A stretch of 60,207 bases of DNA from Bdellovibrionales bacterium (lineage in GTDB: Bacteria; Bdellovibrionota; Bdellovibrionia; Bdellovibrionales; UBA1609). Location: the NCBI GenBank assembly GCA_028283955.1, contig JANQSP010000055.1, positions 1-60,207 on the forward strand, read 5' to 3'. A model generated the notes under the pieces. That model was not told the DNA's origin. It was given only the letters and a program-made list of their open reading frames with translations, and did no database searches. Of the stretch, positions 8,967 to 19,582 are shown piece after piece; within the stretch, counting starts at the first letter, position 1, and every line of letters starts with the position of its first letter. The position numbers were made by a program, and so were the translations under genes.

Positions 8967-9773
8967 TTACTCTCCGGTTTTCTCTTCTTCCGCTTTTTCA
9001 TTGTCCACACGCTTATTCATCCTGTCTTGAATACGAAGCAGGTTGAGATATTTCTCAGCTACTCCACTAGCCTGGGAATCCGAAAAATCATTTTTTATCC
9101 TTTTATAAATTTCTTCTGCTTTTTCTTTTTTATTCTGCTGCTCATAACAAAGAGCTATTTTAACCAAAGTGTCCGGCCATAACCACTTTGCTTTTTCATT
9201 CTCCATAATAAACTGAAAACTTTCAATTGCGTCATTATAATTTCCCTGGTCCATTAAATAAGCCCCTGATTGAAAGGAAACTAAAAACCCTAGCATGTTT
9301 TTCCTCTTATTAAGCCTAACCAACTTAACCAGTTCCATGGCCTGCTCTTTTTTTCCATATTGATGTAAAAATGACACCATTTCAATTGCTGCTGTCAAAC
9401 CCGCTGATTTTGAAATCCATTTCTCAATCACACTGATATACTGATGAACCGCCTGTTCCATCTCTGAGTTGTATTCCGCTTTTTTGGTTCTTCCAAAAAA
9501 GTTTTGACTGCTATTGAAGCCCAATATGTCTCCCCCCGCTTTCTCTTCAGCCAACACCAGCTCTTTCCTCGCCTGATAGAGTAACTCTTCCGCTTTTTCA
9601 TTTTGCTGTTTTCCCAGGTAGGCATACAGAAGTGACAATCCAAAAATCAAAATACCACCAACTAATAAAGAAGTGGCAGGCCAAAAATATCTACTCACAA
9701 AACTATTGGATTTTTTAATAAATAAAGATAGCGGGTCCCGCTCCTCTTTCTCTGGAAAATTACTTTTGGCCAT
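8967..9773 (-). CDS. Membrane-anchored TPR protein, YfgM-like
   Basis: Single N-terminal TM, TPR-like repeats, immediately upstream of the bamB-like gene. Confidence 0.65.
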   Translation of the reverse strand: MAKSNFPEKEERDPLSLFIKKSNSFVSRYFWPATSLLVGGILIFGLSLLYAYLGKQQNEKAEELLYQARKELVLAEEKAGGDILGFNSSQNFFGRTKKAEYNSEMEQAVHQYISVIEKWISKSAGLTAAIEMVSFLHQYGKKEQAMELVKLVRLNKRKNMLGFLVSFQSGAYLMDQGNYNDAIESFQFIMENEKAKWLWPDTLVKIALCYEQQNKKEKAEEIYKRIKNDFSDSQASGVAEKYLNLLRIQDRMNKRVDNEKAEEEKTGE

Positions 9774-9829
9774 CTTGAATTATCCTTATTTATTCATACA
9801 AGAGTGTCGTAAAACCACTCATAAATGTT

Positions 9830-10876
9830 TTAACACTTTTCTTTTATTCTTTTATCAGCAATGTCAATAGCCACATCTGTTGCATTTTTCCCATCCTTTT
9901 CAGAAATAGAAAAAATCTCTTTCAGCACATTATATATATTGGAGATTCTATCCTGCACTTCCTCTTTGGAATACCTGCCTTTTGACTCCACAAATACACT
10001 GATCACCCCTCCGGCATTGATGACAAAGTCAGGTGCATAAAGAATACTTCTCTCCCGAATAATATCCTCTGTCTCAGAAGTATCCAATTGATTATTTGCC
10101 GCTCCGGCAATAATAGAACACTTTAACCGCTTTAGTGTTTTTGGATTAATCACAGCTCCCAGAGCACAAGGAGAAAAAACATCACACTCTTCATCGTAAA
10201 TCTTTTCATGATGAACAATTTTTACCTGCGGGTGTTTTTCCTTAAACTGCAATACTTTCTTCTCAAAAATATCACTAATACTTAACTGACAGCCTTCTTC
10301 CAAAAGGTATTTTGCCAAATACACTCCCACATGACCCATTCCCTGGATAGCCACTTTTAAATCTTTCAACGAGTTCTGTTTCAACTTGTGAGCGACAGCG
10401 GCTTTCATTCCAACAAGGGTACTCTGAGCTGTAAAGGGACTGGGATCTCCCGAACCGCCTAATTTTTCCGGTAAACCGGTAACAAAGGGAGTACTTTCCC
10501 GAATATACCTCATATCCTCCACACTGGTTCCTACATCCTCCGCTGTAATATAGGCCCCATTTAAAGAATTAATAAAACGTCCAAAAGCTTTAAAAAGCTC
10601 CGGCGTTTTATTTTTAGGGTCGTATATAATAACCGACTTTCCCCCTCCCTGCTCCAATCCTGCCGCAGCCGCTTTATAAGTCATCCCTCTGGATAACTTC
10701 AAAACATCCACCAAAGCCTCCTTTTCAGAGGCATAAGGCCACATACGACAACCTCCCAAGGCAGGGCCAAGAGTGGTACTATGAATAGCTATAATACCTT
10801 TTAAATTAACTGATGGCTCATGAAAAAATACAATTTGTTCATGGTCTCCGTATCGCTCAATATGTTCAAAAACCAA
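9830..10876 (-). CDS. ldh: Leucine dehydrogenase (Glu/Leu/Phe/Val dehydrogenase family)
   Basis: ALGGCRMWPY, LSRGMTYKAAAAGLEQGGGKSVI, GMGHVGVYLAKYLLEEG. Confidence 0.9.
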   Translation of the reverse strand: MVFEHIERYGDHEQIVFFHEPSVNLKGIIAIHSTTLGPALGGCRMWPYASEKEALVDVLKLSRGMTYKAAAAGLEQGGGKSVIIYDPKNKTPELFKAFGRFINSLNGAYITAEDVGTSVEDMRYIRESTPFVTGLPEKLGGSGDPSPFTAQSTLVGMKAAVAHKLKQNSLKDLKVAIQGMGHVGVYLAKYLLEEGCQLSISDIFEKKVLQFKEKHPQVKIVHHEKIYDEECDVFSPCALGAVINPKTLKRLKCSIIAGAANNQLDTSETEDIIRERSILYAPDFVINAGGVISVFVESKGRYSKEEVQDRISNIYNVLKEIFSISEKDGKNATDVAIDIADKRIKEKC

Positions 10877-11036
10877 TTTAGTGCTCCTCTCAGTATTTTT
10901 TTATAAGTAAATTACCACCTCTTTAAACTTCAAAAATGATATTACAGATATCCTTTGTTTGCTTTAAATTCAAAAACACTCTACCAAAAAAAAAATAAAT
11001 TTCCAGCTTGTAATAACGATAATTAAAAATGTTTAC

Positions 11037-11537
11037 TTAAAAAATCTGAACATTTCTTTGAAGTTCAGACCAGTCCAGAAAAGTTTTTGAAGGTGAATAA
11101 CGAACCACCCGGGCTTGTTTTGTTGTATATCTTCTATTTTGTTGAGCCAATATATCCCCTATTGTATCAGAAGGATGAGAGTCAAAATTAGAAATAAGAG
11201 ATATCCTCTTCCATTCTTTAAAACCTTTTTTCCAGACAAAATCCCTTGACTCACATACACCTATTTCCAAAAACCGACGAATTTGCATGGTACTATATGG
11301 CCCCTTTTGTCTAAAAGACTGTCTTTCACCTTGCCTTTTCAGAAGAATCCAGTGCTTGGGTTTATCGCAAGATCCATAAAATAAACTCCACTCCGGAGTT
11401 TCGTTTAATTTCTTCCAGGCACCGCTTAATCCCTTTTGAATATTTACCGACGGCTTTAGTTTTCCATCAAAAAGCTTCTGTATTAACTCCTGACGAGTTA
11501 AAGGAAAAAGACTGGAGTCCGTATATATGTGATACAT
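11037..11537 (-). CDS. GYF_2-like domain protein (two degenerate copies)
   Basis: 'GPYSTMQIRRFLEIGVCESRDFVWKKGFKEWKRIS' resembles the GYF_2/DUF4339 GP(Y/F)s..el..l...g.i..ddlvW..G...W pattern. Confidence 0.55.
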   Translation of the reverse strand: MYHIYTDSSLFPLTRQELIQKLFDGKLKPSVNIQKGLSGAWKKLNETPEWSLFYGSCDKPKHWILLKRQGERQSFRQKGPYSTMQIRRFLEIGVCESRDFVWKKGFKEWKRISLISNFDSHPSDTIGDILAQQNRRYTTKQARVVRYSPSKTFLDWSELQRNVQIF

Positions 11538-11767
11538 TTTTCCCCGACTTCCCTATAGCAATCAAATAATATATAGCTTGTTTTCCCCTCTGAACCTGCC
11601 TTAAGTAATAAAAACAATCAAGACGCAAAAGGTCTTGAAATATGACCAAAAACAGACATAATTACTCACAGCATTAGAGCTTTTATTCAAATTACAAACC
11701 AAGGAAAAAACAACACTGGCAAGGGCAACAGGCCAATGATATTAACACCTCAAACCCTTTTAGGAAT

Positions 11768-12925
11768 ATGAAAAACAAGCTTTATATTATTCTTATCTGT
11801 TCTCTGTTATCCATGGGTTTTCAACTCTATTTAAGCGAAAGATCGTATTCTATAGCCTCTGATAAAGTGGAAGGTTCCACTATTTGTCATATCAATGATT
11901 CCTGGGATTGTGACAACACTCTTACATCCCCTTATTCTGAGTTTATCGGTATCCCTCTTTCAAACTGGGGGTTTTCCACTCATCTGATTATAGCCCTTCT
12001 CTCCCTTCTCCTGCTTATAGGCTGGGCGGAAAATACCGCTCTTGTTTGGCTCACTCTGAGTCTCTTTGCCTCTCTTTCCGCCGGAGCCTCTTTAATCATG
12101 TTCTCTATTTCCCTATTTGCCCTGCGTCTTTTCTGCCCTTTTTGTGTTATTCTGTATGTTCTGTCTTTTGTTATAGCTGTTTGCGCTTTGCCTTCCGGTA
12201 AACACGGTATTTCACTGCCCTCCCTTAAAAAAGCAAAGCTGCTCCTCTCCGGTTCCTCTATTGGATTAATACTGACAACTATTCTTCTCCATCTGATTTT
12301 TATGAACACCCACAACATAAAATCAACTGATAAAACAGTTCAATCAAACGTAATGGACTGGAATTCAGCCCCTGTGAAACACAGTACGGAAGAAGCTCTC
12401 TTAACAACAGGCCCAGCCAAAACAGAAGCTGCAATAACTATAACAGAGTTTGCCGACTTTCTTTGTTCCTATTGCCGTAAAAGTTATTACATATTAAAAA
12501 TATTCAAAGCCTCAAATCCCAAAGTGCGGATAGAATATTTTTCTTTCCCTTTAGATCAATGTAAAAGCAAAAGAGCTTCCTGTGCTTTAACCAGAGCTGT
12601 TTACTGCGCGGAAAAACAAGAACAGGGGTGGAAAATGCAGGAGACTGTATTTGAATATCAAAAAGAGTTCATCACTATAATGGATGATAAAAAAGCTTTT
12701 CAAAAAGTAAAAGACCTGAACAATGACCTGCAAATGAATTGGGATAAATGGACTGAATGTATTAACTCCCCTTCCGCTATTGAAGCTCAAAAAAACCAAA
12801 TAAAAGCAGGAAATGATATGAATGTTATGGGAACCCCTTCTCTATTCGTAAATGGAAAAAAAATTAATCATGTTTATTTTACCAAAACCATAAAAGCCAT
12901 TCAGGATACCATTAAAAATAAATAA
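11768..12925 (+). CDS. Vitamin K epoxide reductase-family membrane domain fused to a DsbA-like thioredoxin domain
   Basis: N-terminal multi-TM domain with CxxC (FCPFC), then 'ITEFADFLCSYCRK...GTPSLFVNGKKI' DsbA-like fold. Confidence 0.85.
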   Translation: MKNKLYIILICSLLSMGFQLYLSERSYSIASDKVEGSTICHINDSWDCDNTLTSPYSEFIGIPLSNWGFSTHLIIALLSLLLLIGWAENTALVWLTLSLFASLSAGASLIMFSISLFALRLFCPFCVILYVLSFVIAVCALPSGKHGISLPSLKKAKLLLSGSSIGLILTTILLHLIFMNTHNIKSTDKTVQSNVMDWNSAPVKHSTEEALLTTGPAKTEAAITITEFADFLCSYCRKSYYILKIFKASNPKVRIEYFSFPLDQCKSKRASCALTRAVYCAEKQEQGWKMQETVFEYQKEFITIMDDKKAFQKVKDLNNDLQMNWDKWTECINSPSAIEAQKNQIKAGNDMNVMGTPSLFVNGKKINHVYFTKTIKAIQDTIKNK

Positions 12926-12955
12926 TATCGGAATCCCCTTCCAGAAAACAATTAT

Positions 12956-14488
12956 CTATGAAGTCAGATGAGATTGTTGCTTTTGTAAGATAGATACTCT
13001 TTTTAGTAAAACTTTACGGCTGATTAAAGGAATGACCGCTTTTAACTCTATCCCTTGTGGACGACCCAGAACAGCTGTTCTGATAGGCATAAATAACAAC
13101 TTTCCTTTTACCTCTGTTCTTTTTTGAATATCTTTACAAGCTTGAGAAAAAGCCTCAGGGGTGATTTCCTCCTGCGGATAAGAATTTAAAAAACCTTCCC
13201 AGGCGCCTAATACAGAGGAAGTCGAAGGCCATAGTAAAACCTCCCTGGCTGTATCATGCACCTCAAAAAAACTGTCCGACAAAAAACGAAATACATTAAC
13301 CGCTTCATGCAAAGAGGAAAATGTATCTTTTAAATTCAATATTGCTTTCTCCCACCATATTGGGTTTTGAGGAAATTCCAGACCTTCCTTTCTAAAAAAA
13401 GGTTTTAGCTTTTCCAAAAAGTCCTCCACTTTCATTTGCTTTAAATGTTTACCATTGATCCAATCCAGCTTTTTTTTATCAAAAACACCGGGAGAAGGAT
13501 TTAAACCCTGAAGAGAAAAAGAATCCACCAACTCGGAAAAAGAAAAAATCTCCTGTTCCGTCTTAGGGTTCCAACCCATTAAAGCCAAAAAATTAAGAAG
13601 AGCTGCAGGCAGGTACCCCTGTTTTTTGTACTCACCACAACTGACAGAACCATGTCGTTTACTCAGCTTTTTACGGTCCTCCCCCAGAATCAAAGACAAA
13701 TGCCCATAGCGTGGAAGAGGCCAGCCAAAAGCTTCAAAAATCATCATTTGCCGGAGTGTATTCGCCAGGTGTTCCTCCGAACGAAAAACATGAGAAATTT
13801 TCATGGAATAATCATCTATCGCACAAGAAAAGTTATACACCGGCAGGCCGGAAGACCTTAGCAGAATAAAATCCCCCACCATATCCACAGGAAAACACAC
13901 TTCTCCCCGTACAATATCTTTTAATACATAATTTTTTTTGACTTTAGGAACCTTAAAACGAACAACAGCCGACTCCCCTCTCTTTATTCTCTCTTTCGCT
14001 TCCTCCAAGCTCTTATTCCGGTAAGGACTCTCCACACGAAAAGGCTCCTTATTTTTAAGGGCCCTCTCTTTCATCACTTCAATTTCCTTATCAGTTAAAA
14101 AACAATAGTAAGCCTTATCGGACTGAATAAGCTCCTGAGCATATCCCTGATAAAGAGAAAGTCTCTGACTTTGACGATAAGGACCATAGGAACCCTGATC
14201 CTCCAGAGTTACCGGATGTGGCCCCTCATCCCATTTAAAACCCAGCCACTGTAAATCACCAAGCTGTGCCTTAAGATAAGTATCATTACTCCTGTCCAGG
14301 TCTGTATCCTCCACCCGCAAGACAAAAACACCCTTCTGATTCTTTGCAAAAAGATAATTAATGAGGGCTGTACGCACCCCCCCCATATGGAGCCAACCGG
14401 TAGGACTGGGGGCAAAACGCACCCGAATATTTTTACTTGGGGCCAGTTCTTCTTTCATATTACTATCCCCAAAGATAATACCATCCAC
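12956..14488 (-). CDS. gltX: Glutamyl-tRNA synthetase
   Basis: VRFAPSPTGWLHMGGVRTALINYLFAK (HIGH-like region) and DRKKLSKRHG (KMSKS-like). Confidence 0.97.
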   Translation of the reverse strand: MDGIIFGDSNMKEELAPSKNIRVRFAPSPTGWLHMGGVRTALINYLFAKNQKGVFVLRVEDTDLDRSNDTYLKAQLGDLQWLGFKWDEGPHPVTLEDQGSYGPYRQSQRLSLYQGYAQELIQSDKAYYCFLTDKEIEVMKERALKNKEPFRVESPYRNKSLEEAKERIKRGESAVVRFKVPKVKKNYVLKDIVRGEVCFPVDMVGDFILLRSSGLPVYNFSCAIDDYSMKISHVFRSEEHLANTLRQMMIFEAFGWPLPRYGHLSLILGEDRKKLSKRHGSVSCGEYKKQGYLPAALLNFLALMGWNPKTEQEIFSFSELVDSFSLQGLNPSPGVFDKKKLDWINGKHLKQMKVEDFLEKLKPFFRKEGLEFPQNPIWWEKAILNLKDTFSSLHEAVNVFRFLSDSFFEVHDTAREVLLWPSTSSVLGAWEGFLNSYPQEEITPEAFSQACKDIQKRTEVKGKLLFMPIRTAVLGRPQGIELKAVIPLISRKVLLKRVSILQKQQSHLTS

Positions 14489-14556
14489 ATAAGAATAACA
14501 GTTGTATAATAGAATGCAGTATAGACAAAATACTTTAAGAAAAACTTAATACTGTT

Positions 14557-15063
14557 TTACTGCTTCAGATTTGCCAAAGTGCCGGAAAAATCAAAAGCCT
14601 TCTGAAGCTCGGTAGTAGTCATAACCATGGATATCTCATCAAAAATCATTTTACAAACAGTCAGCATAAGCTGTCTTTCGTAAAAACTTAATCCCTTTTT
14701 TTCATCTATGTTCAATAATTCCCTGAATACTCTAGCTGTTTTAATTATATTACCTGTCTTGATAATTTTCATATACTCCTGGTATCTCTTGCTCCAGTTT
14801 TTTCCTGTTTCCACAAGCGAACGGCTTTGTTCACCGTTTCGTAAAATATCCAATACTGTTTCCGCTGTTTGACGGGTAATAACCGAGCGCAGACCCACTG
14901 CTTTCATACGATTCTCAGGTACCATGATTTTCATGTCAGAGCTGGCGAGAAGAATAGAATAAAATTTCTGTCGGGCTCCGGAAATTTCCTTTGTTTCAAT
15001 TGATGTGATTCTGCCAAGACCGTGACCCGGATAAACCGCTTTATCGCCGACTTTAAATTGCAT
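14557..15063 (-). CDS. carD: CarD family transcriptional regulator
   Basis: N-terminal 'FKVGDKAVYPGHGLGRI..IE' RNAP-interaction domain and the CarD C-terminal helical domain. Confidence 0.92.
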   Translation of the reverse strand: MQFKVGDKAVYPGHGLGRITSIETKEISGARQKFYSILLASSDMKIMVPENRMKAVGLRSVITRQTAETVLDILRNGEQSRSLVETGKNWSKRYQEYMKIIKTGNIIKTARVFRELLNIDEKKGLSFYERQLMLTVCKMIFDEISMVMTTTELQKAFDFSGTLANLKQ

Positions 15064-15400
15064 GTAGCTCCTCCATTAAAAAAACTAATACCTAACCTGA
15101 GTAAATCTTATAGCAAAAAAAAACAAAATAATCAAGTCTTGCCGTATCCTACAAAGCTTCCCTTAAGGAGTATCAAGATAAAAAACTATTTTATTATCAG
15201 TAGTTTATAATGAATTCTTAAAAATTATTAATAAGTAAGCATCACGTGTAAAAATTATACCCTATATGATTGTCCCAAAAATCGACAACTTGAGCTTCAT
15301 ACATAGTGTAGCTGTGGGTTTATATATGAATAATGAAGCCCTTATTATTCCCTCTATATCAGTTGCTTTTTTAAATTGTACTAAAATAAAAACTTTTATA

Positions 15401-17626
15401 TTACTCTTCTCTGTGTACACTGATAACACTCTTAAGAGACTTTAACGAACGAACCAAAATCTGCAACTGTTTTAAGTCATACACTTCAACACTAAATAAA
15501 GATACCGCTTTTAAATCTTTGGTTGCACTCACTTTGAGATTAAAAATATTCACATTTTGCTCAGCAAAAACTTCTGAAAAACTTTTTAACACACCCGGAA
15601 CATCATGAGAAACCACTCTTATCTCAGTAATGTGTTTATTTTGTCGCTCTCTATAGCTTTGATTCCACTGCACATCCACATATCTCTCAGAATCCATAGA
15701 TAATAAAGACCGACAAGGCTGACGATGCACCACTATGCCCCTGCCACGGCTAATAAACCCAACAATGTTATCACCCGGAAGGGGACGACAACACCGCGCC
15801 AGATGCACCATTATATTACCAAGCCCTTCAACAACAACCGGAGAAGAACTGCCTGTTTTCCCCTTCTTCCTTTTTTTATCCTCCAGAGAAACCTCAAGAG
15901 GAGAGGGGTCTTCCGTTTTCTCCTCCTCTCCGGGAATAACGACTTCCAACCAGTCTTTAACTAAAATTTTTCCATACCCTAATGAGGTGTAAAGATCTTC
16001 CCTTGAATTAATTCCCTTATCCCTCATATACTTTATACAAGCCGGAGTTTTTATCACATCCTCTATTCTCATCCTTTTTGCCTTAAGTTCTTTCTCAACC
16101 AACTTTTGCCCTATTTCCAAAGCCTGTTTTCGGCTCTCCATTTTCAAAAAAGATTTAATTTTTGACTTGGCTTTGGAAGTAATACAACTTTTTAACCATT
16201 CTTCTGAAGGGGTTTGATTTTTTGAAGTAATGACCTCCACTGTATCTCCGTTCTTCAGCCTGTACTTAAGAGGCACCAAACGCCCATTAACCCGGGCACC
16301 GGTGATACGATGCCCAAGATCTGTATGAATACAATACGCAAAATCAATAGGAGTGGCCCCCCTCGGAAACTCTTTTACATCACCATTAGGGGTAAATATA
16401 TATATATCAGAATCAAATAGATCCATTTTTATGGATTCCAAAAACTCACCAGAGTGAGTATGTTGCTGATGCAAGCTAACCAAATCCTGAAGCCAGTTAA
16501 ACCGTTTCAAGGTTTCACGATCCACAGCAGACTGATTCTTCCATGACTCTGTTTTATACTTCCAATGAGCCGCAATTCCCCGTTCGGCCATAAGGTGCAT
16601 CTCATGAGTTCTTATCTGTATCTCCACTCTTTTATTCTTTTCCCCCAAAACAGTTGTATGCAGACTTTGATAATTATTTTGTTTAGGGATAGCTATATAA
16701 TCCTTAAACCGCCCTGGTATGGGTTTCCAAAGGGAATGAATAAGCCCTAATACTTTATAGCACTCTTCAATTCTCTGTACACAAATACGAAAAGCCAAAA
16801 TGTCATATACCTGACTATAATCCACATTTTGGCTCACCATTTTTTGGTATATAGAATACAGGTTCTTTGGCCTTCCGGCTATCTCCGCCTTTAATTTCAT
16901 TTTAACGGAAATCTCCTCTTCCAGAATATGAATCACCTCGTCGATATATTTTTCCATTTCTGTTTTTTCGCTATCCATCTTTTCAACCAAAGAACGATAA
17001 GCCTCCAAATCAGAATACCGAAAAGCCAGATCTTCCAGCTCCACTTTAATAGAATGAATACCCAGTCGGGATGCCAGTGGTGCATAAATATCCATTGTTT
17101 CCTGGGCCACCCTCAACTGTTTTTCCTGAGAAAGATGGTTGAGAGTTCTCATATTATGCAAACGATCAGCCAACTTCACTAGAATAACCCGCACATCACG
17201 AGCCATAGCCACGATCATTTTTCTCATATTTTCGCTGTCTTTTTTCTGAGTGTCCTTAAAATGAATTTGAGAGACTTTACTGACCCCATCAACCAAAAAA
17301 GCTATTGTTTCATTAAACTGATCTTTAAGAAAGTCCAAACCAACAGGGGTATCTTCCACTACGTCATGTAATAAACCTGTTACAATAGTGTAAAGATCCA
17401 ACTTCAGGTCAGCCAGAATAGAGGCAACACACAGAGGGTGAAATACAAAAGGAGAACCATCTTTACGATATTGACCTGTATGAGCTTTCTCGGCCAAATT
17501 GTAAGCCTTATGAACAATCTCCAAATCAGCAGTAGGATAATATGTTTGTATTCGGGCAATGAGATCATCAATACCCTTTGGAGTTTCATAATTATGATCC
17601 AAATCCATAGTCCGTGGCAAAGCCAT
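15401..17626 (-). CDS. spoT: Bifunctional (p)ppGpp synthetase/hydrolase, RelA/SpoT family
   Basis: HD motif 'TGLLHDVVEDT', synthetase domain, TGS (VKEFPRGATPIDFAYCIHTDLGHRITGARVNG) and ACT domain. Confidence 0.96.
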   Translation of the reverse strand: MALPRTMDLDHNYETPKGIDDLIARIQTYYPTADLEIVHKAYNLAEKAHTGQYRKDGSPFVFHPLCVASILADLKLDLYTIVTGLLHDVVEDTPVGLDFLKDQFNETIAFLVDGVSKVSQIHFKDTQKKDSENMRKMIVAMARDVRVILVKLADRLHNMRTLNHLSQEKQLRVAQETMDIYAPLASRLGIHSIKVELEDLAFRYSDLEAYRSLVEKMDSEKTEMEKYIDEVIHILEEEISVKMKLKAEIAGRPKNLYSIYQKMVSQNVDYSQVYDILAFRICVQRIEECYKVLGLIHSLWKPIPGRFKDYIAIPKQNNYQSLHTTVLGEKNKRVEIQIRTHEMHLMAERGIAAHWKYKTESWKNQSAVDRETLKRFNWLQDLVSLHQQHTHSGEFLESIKMDLFDSDIYIFTPNGDVKEFPRGATPIDFAYCIHTDLGHRITGARVNGRLVPLKYRLKNGDTVEVITSKNQTPSEEWLKSCITSKAKSKIKSFLKMESRKQALEIGQKLVEKELKAKRMRIEDVIKTPACIKYMRDKGINSREDLYTSLGYGKILVKDWLEVVIPGEEEKTEDPSPLEVSLEDKKRKKGKTGSSSPVVVEGLGNIMVHLARCCRPLPGDNIVGFISRGRGIVVHRQPCRSLLSMDSERYVDVQWNQSYRERQNKHITEIRVVSHDVPGVLKSFSEVFAEQNVNIFNLKVSATKDLKAVSLFSVEVYDLKQLQILVRSLKSLKSVISVHREE

Positions 17627-17711
17627 AACTGTATTGTAACCTATTTTTGAGAAAAAATATATTTTTATTTGTTTTGTATGATATCCGCTTTGGGTTTCAT
17701 AGATAAACGGT

Positions 17712-17975
17712 TCACTCAGAAGACAGATACTTTGGAATTTCCCTTTCCACTCTCAAGTCCTCTTCCAGTTGCTCTTCAGGAAGAGTATCTCCACAGTCAA
17801 AGTTCACTTTATCCGCAGCCACCTCTCTTAAAGCATTAACCACATTGTTGTTCTTTTCATCCACCAGACATTTATCACCTTTTAAAAACTGCTTTACCCG
17901 TTTCGTAACTAAAGACACCAAAGCAAATCGATTGGATACTTTTGTCAGACAATCTTCGACTGTAACACGAGCCAT
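17712..17975 (-). CDS. rpoZ: DNA-directed RNA polymerase omega subunit
   Basis: [29 protein letters not shown]. Confidence 0.93.
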   Translation of the reverse strand: MARVTVEDCLTKVSNRFALVSLVTKRVKQFLKGDKCLVDEKNNNVVNALREVAADKVNFDCGDTLPEEQLEEDLRVEREIPKYLSSE

Positions 17976-17999
17976 TAGGACCTCCCTTTTTTAACAGAT

Positions 18000-18578
18000 T
18001 TAAACCCTTTCAATATATTCTGCAATAATTTTCTTTAATTTTTTCACTGTTTCTGAAAGATTTGCATTCTCCAACTGATAATCAAAACAGGAACTTTGCT
18101 CCATCTCCTTTTGCGCCTCTTTAACCCTTATTTCTATATCCTTCCCTTTGTTTTCACTCCTCTTGTGTACACGATGAATAAGCTCTTCTATAGAAGGAGG
18201 GGATATAAAAACCCTTAAAGTCTGCGGGTAAAGTTTTTTAATAATACTCGCTCCCTGCAAATCAAGGTCCTTGATAATAGCTCTACCCTTTTCCCAATGA
18301 TCATTAATCTGTTCAACAGCCGTGCCATAGTAATAGTTATAGACAAAAGCCCATTCCGCAAAAAAACCCCTCTCTTTAAGAGATACAAATTTTTCTTCAG
18401 ATATAAAATAATAATCACGCCCTTCCTGTTCCAACCCTCTTACCGGACGAGTTGTATAAGTAATAGTTGTTCCCATTTTTTCAGGACCATAGACAGATAT
18501 CATTTCCTTAACTATTGTAGATTTACCCACTCCACTGGGCCCTGACAAAATAATGAGAGGCTTTTTCTTCATTGTCAT
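18000..18578 (-). CDS. gmk: Guanylate kinase
   Basis: LIILSGPSGVGKSTIVKEM...TTRPVRGLEQEGRDYYFISEE. Confidence 0.96.
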   Translation of the reverse strand: MTMKKKPLIILSGPSGVGKSTIVKEMISVYGPEKMGTTITYTTRPVRGLEQEGRDYYFISEEKFVSLKERGFFAEWAFVYNYYYGTAVEQINDHWEKGRAIIKDLDLQGASIIKKLYPQTLRVFISPPSIEELIHRVHKRSENKGKDIEIRVKEAQKEMEQSSCFDYQLENANLSETVKKLKKIIAEYIERV

Positions 18579-18579
18579 A

Positions 18580-19488
18580 TTACTCTATATTTTGAACCTG
18601 TTCCCGCATTCTCTCAATAAAGGTTTTTATCTGAACCACTTCCTTTGTCAGCTTGAAATCCTGAGCTTTAGCCCCCGCTGTGTTCATCTCTCTTATCATC
18701 TCCTGAAGATAAAAAGACATCTTTTTTCCTATTACCCCTTTAACAGCAATAAGAGAACGAAAAGCCTTTATATGTTCTTCCATACGACTGACTTCCTCAC
18801 TGATATCCATTCGATTGATAAGTGTGCCGGCAACTTCCTGTATCGCTTTTTTCCCTTCAATATCATCATCATCTATAACCCCCACTTTGCTTTCTATTTT
18901 TTTACTCACTCCCTTGCTTTGTCTGAGAGCATGAGATTTTACTTTTTTAAGAGAAAGCATAAGTTGGTTTAAGTTCTTTTGAAAATCTTTTTGTAAAGCT
19001 TTCCCCTCACGCTCCCTTTCCTTATTACATAAATCAACCGCCCTACGCACAAGCATCTTTACCTTGTTCTTCTCCTGTAATGAGATAACAGCAGGCTGAG
19101 CAGTCACCTCCAACACCCCTGGCTGTTGAGCCAGATTGGACAAACTCATTTCATATTTCATTTTTAATGTTGTAGCCATATTTTTATAAAGAGTCTTCCA
19201 TTTCAAAGCCTGCCCCTTATTCCACTTCACTGTCGTCTTCTTTACAGGCCATAAAGGACTGCGGGTTACTGATAAACTAACAAACCCACGTATGAATTTT
19301 TTTTGCAGCTCTTTTCTTAATTCCCCTTCCAATGAGTTATAAAAAGCAGGTGTTTGCACCCGCAACTCAAAGTACTTGCCATTATAGCTCTGCACTATAA
19401 TCTCTATATAGCAGTCTTTTGATTTCCACTGGCTAATACCATACCCGGTCATACTTTTCATTACCATACCCTCATTTATGTTTTGCAC
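18580..19488 (-). CDS. yicC: YicC/YloC family endoribonuclease
   Basis: MKSMTGYGISQW start and QEMIREMNTAGAKAQDFKLTKEVVQIKTFIERMREQVQNIE C-terminus. True start probably at the second Met (MKSMTGYG). Confidence 0.95.
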   Translation of the reverse strand: MQNINEGMVMKSMTGYGISQWKSKDCYIEIIVQSYNGKYFELRVQTPAFYNSLEGELRKELQKKFIRGFVSLSVTRSPLWPVKKTTVKWNKGQALKWKTLYKNMATTLKMKYEMSLSNLAQQPGVLEVTAQPAVISLQEKNKVKMLVRRAVDLCNKEREREGKALQKDFQKNLNQLMLSLKKVKSHALRQSKGVSKKIESKVGVIDDDDIEGKKAIQEVAGTLINRMDISEEVSRMEEHIKAFRSLIAVKGVIGKKMSFYLQEMIREMNTAGAKAQDFKLTKEVVQIKTFIERMREQVQNIE

Positions 19489-19582
19489 ACATCCAAAAAA
19501 AGATCACCTTAGTACTAAAAATGTAATTGGTTTTTATTGGAACTGCAATAGGAATAAATCCGGAAATGTAAATTTTCCTGCC

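Noticed and set aside
15725-15992. Plus-strand ORFs of 79 and 85 aa within spoT
   Set aside because: Antisense shadow ORFs of a well-conserved gene.
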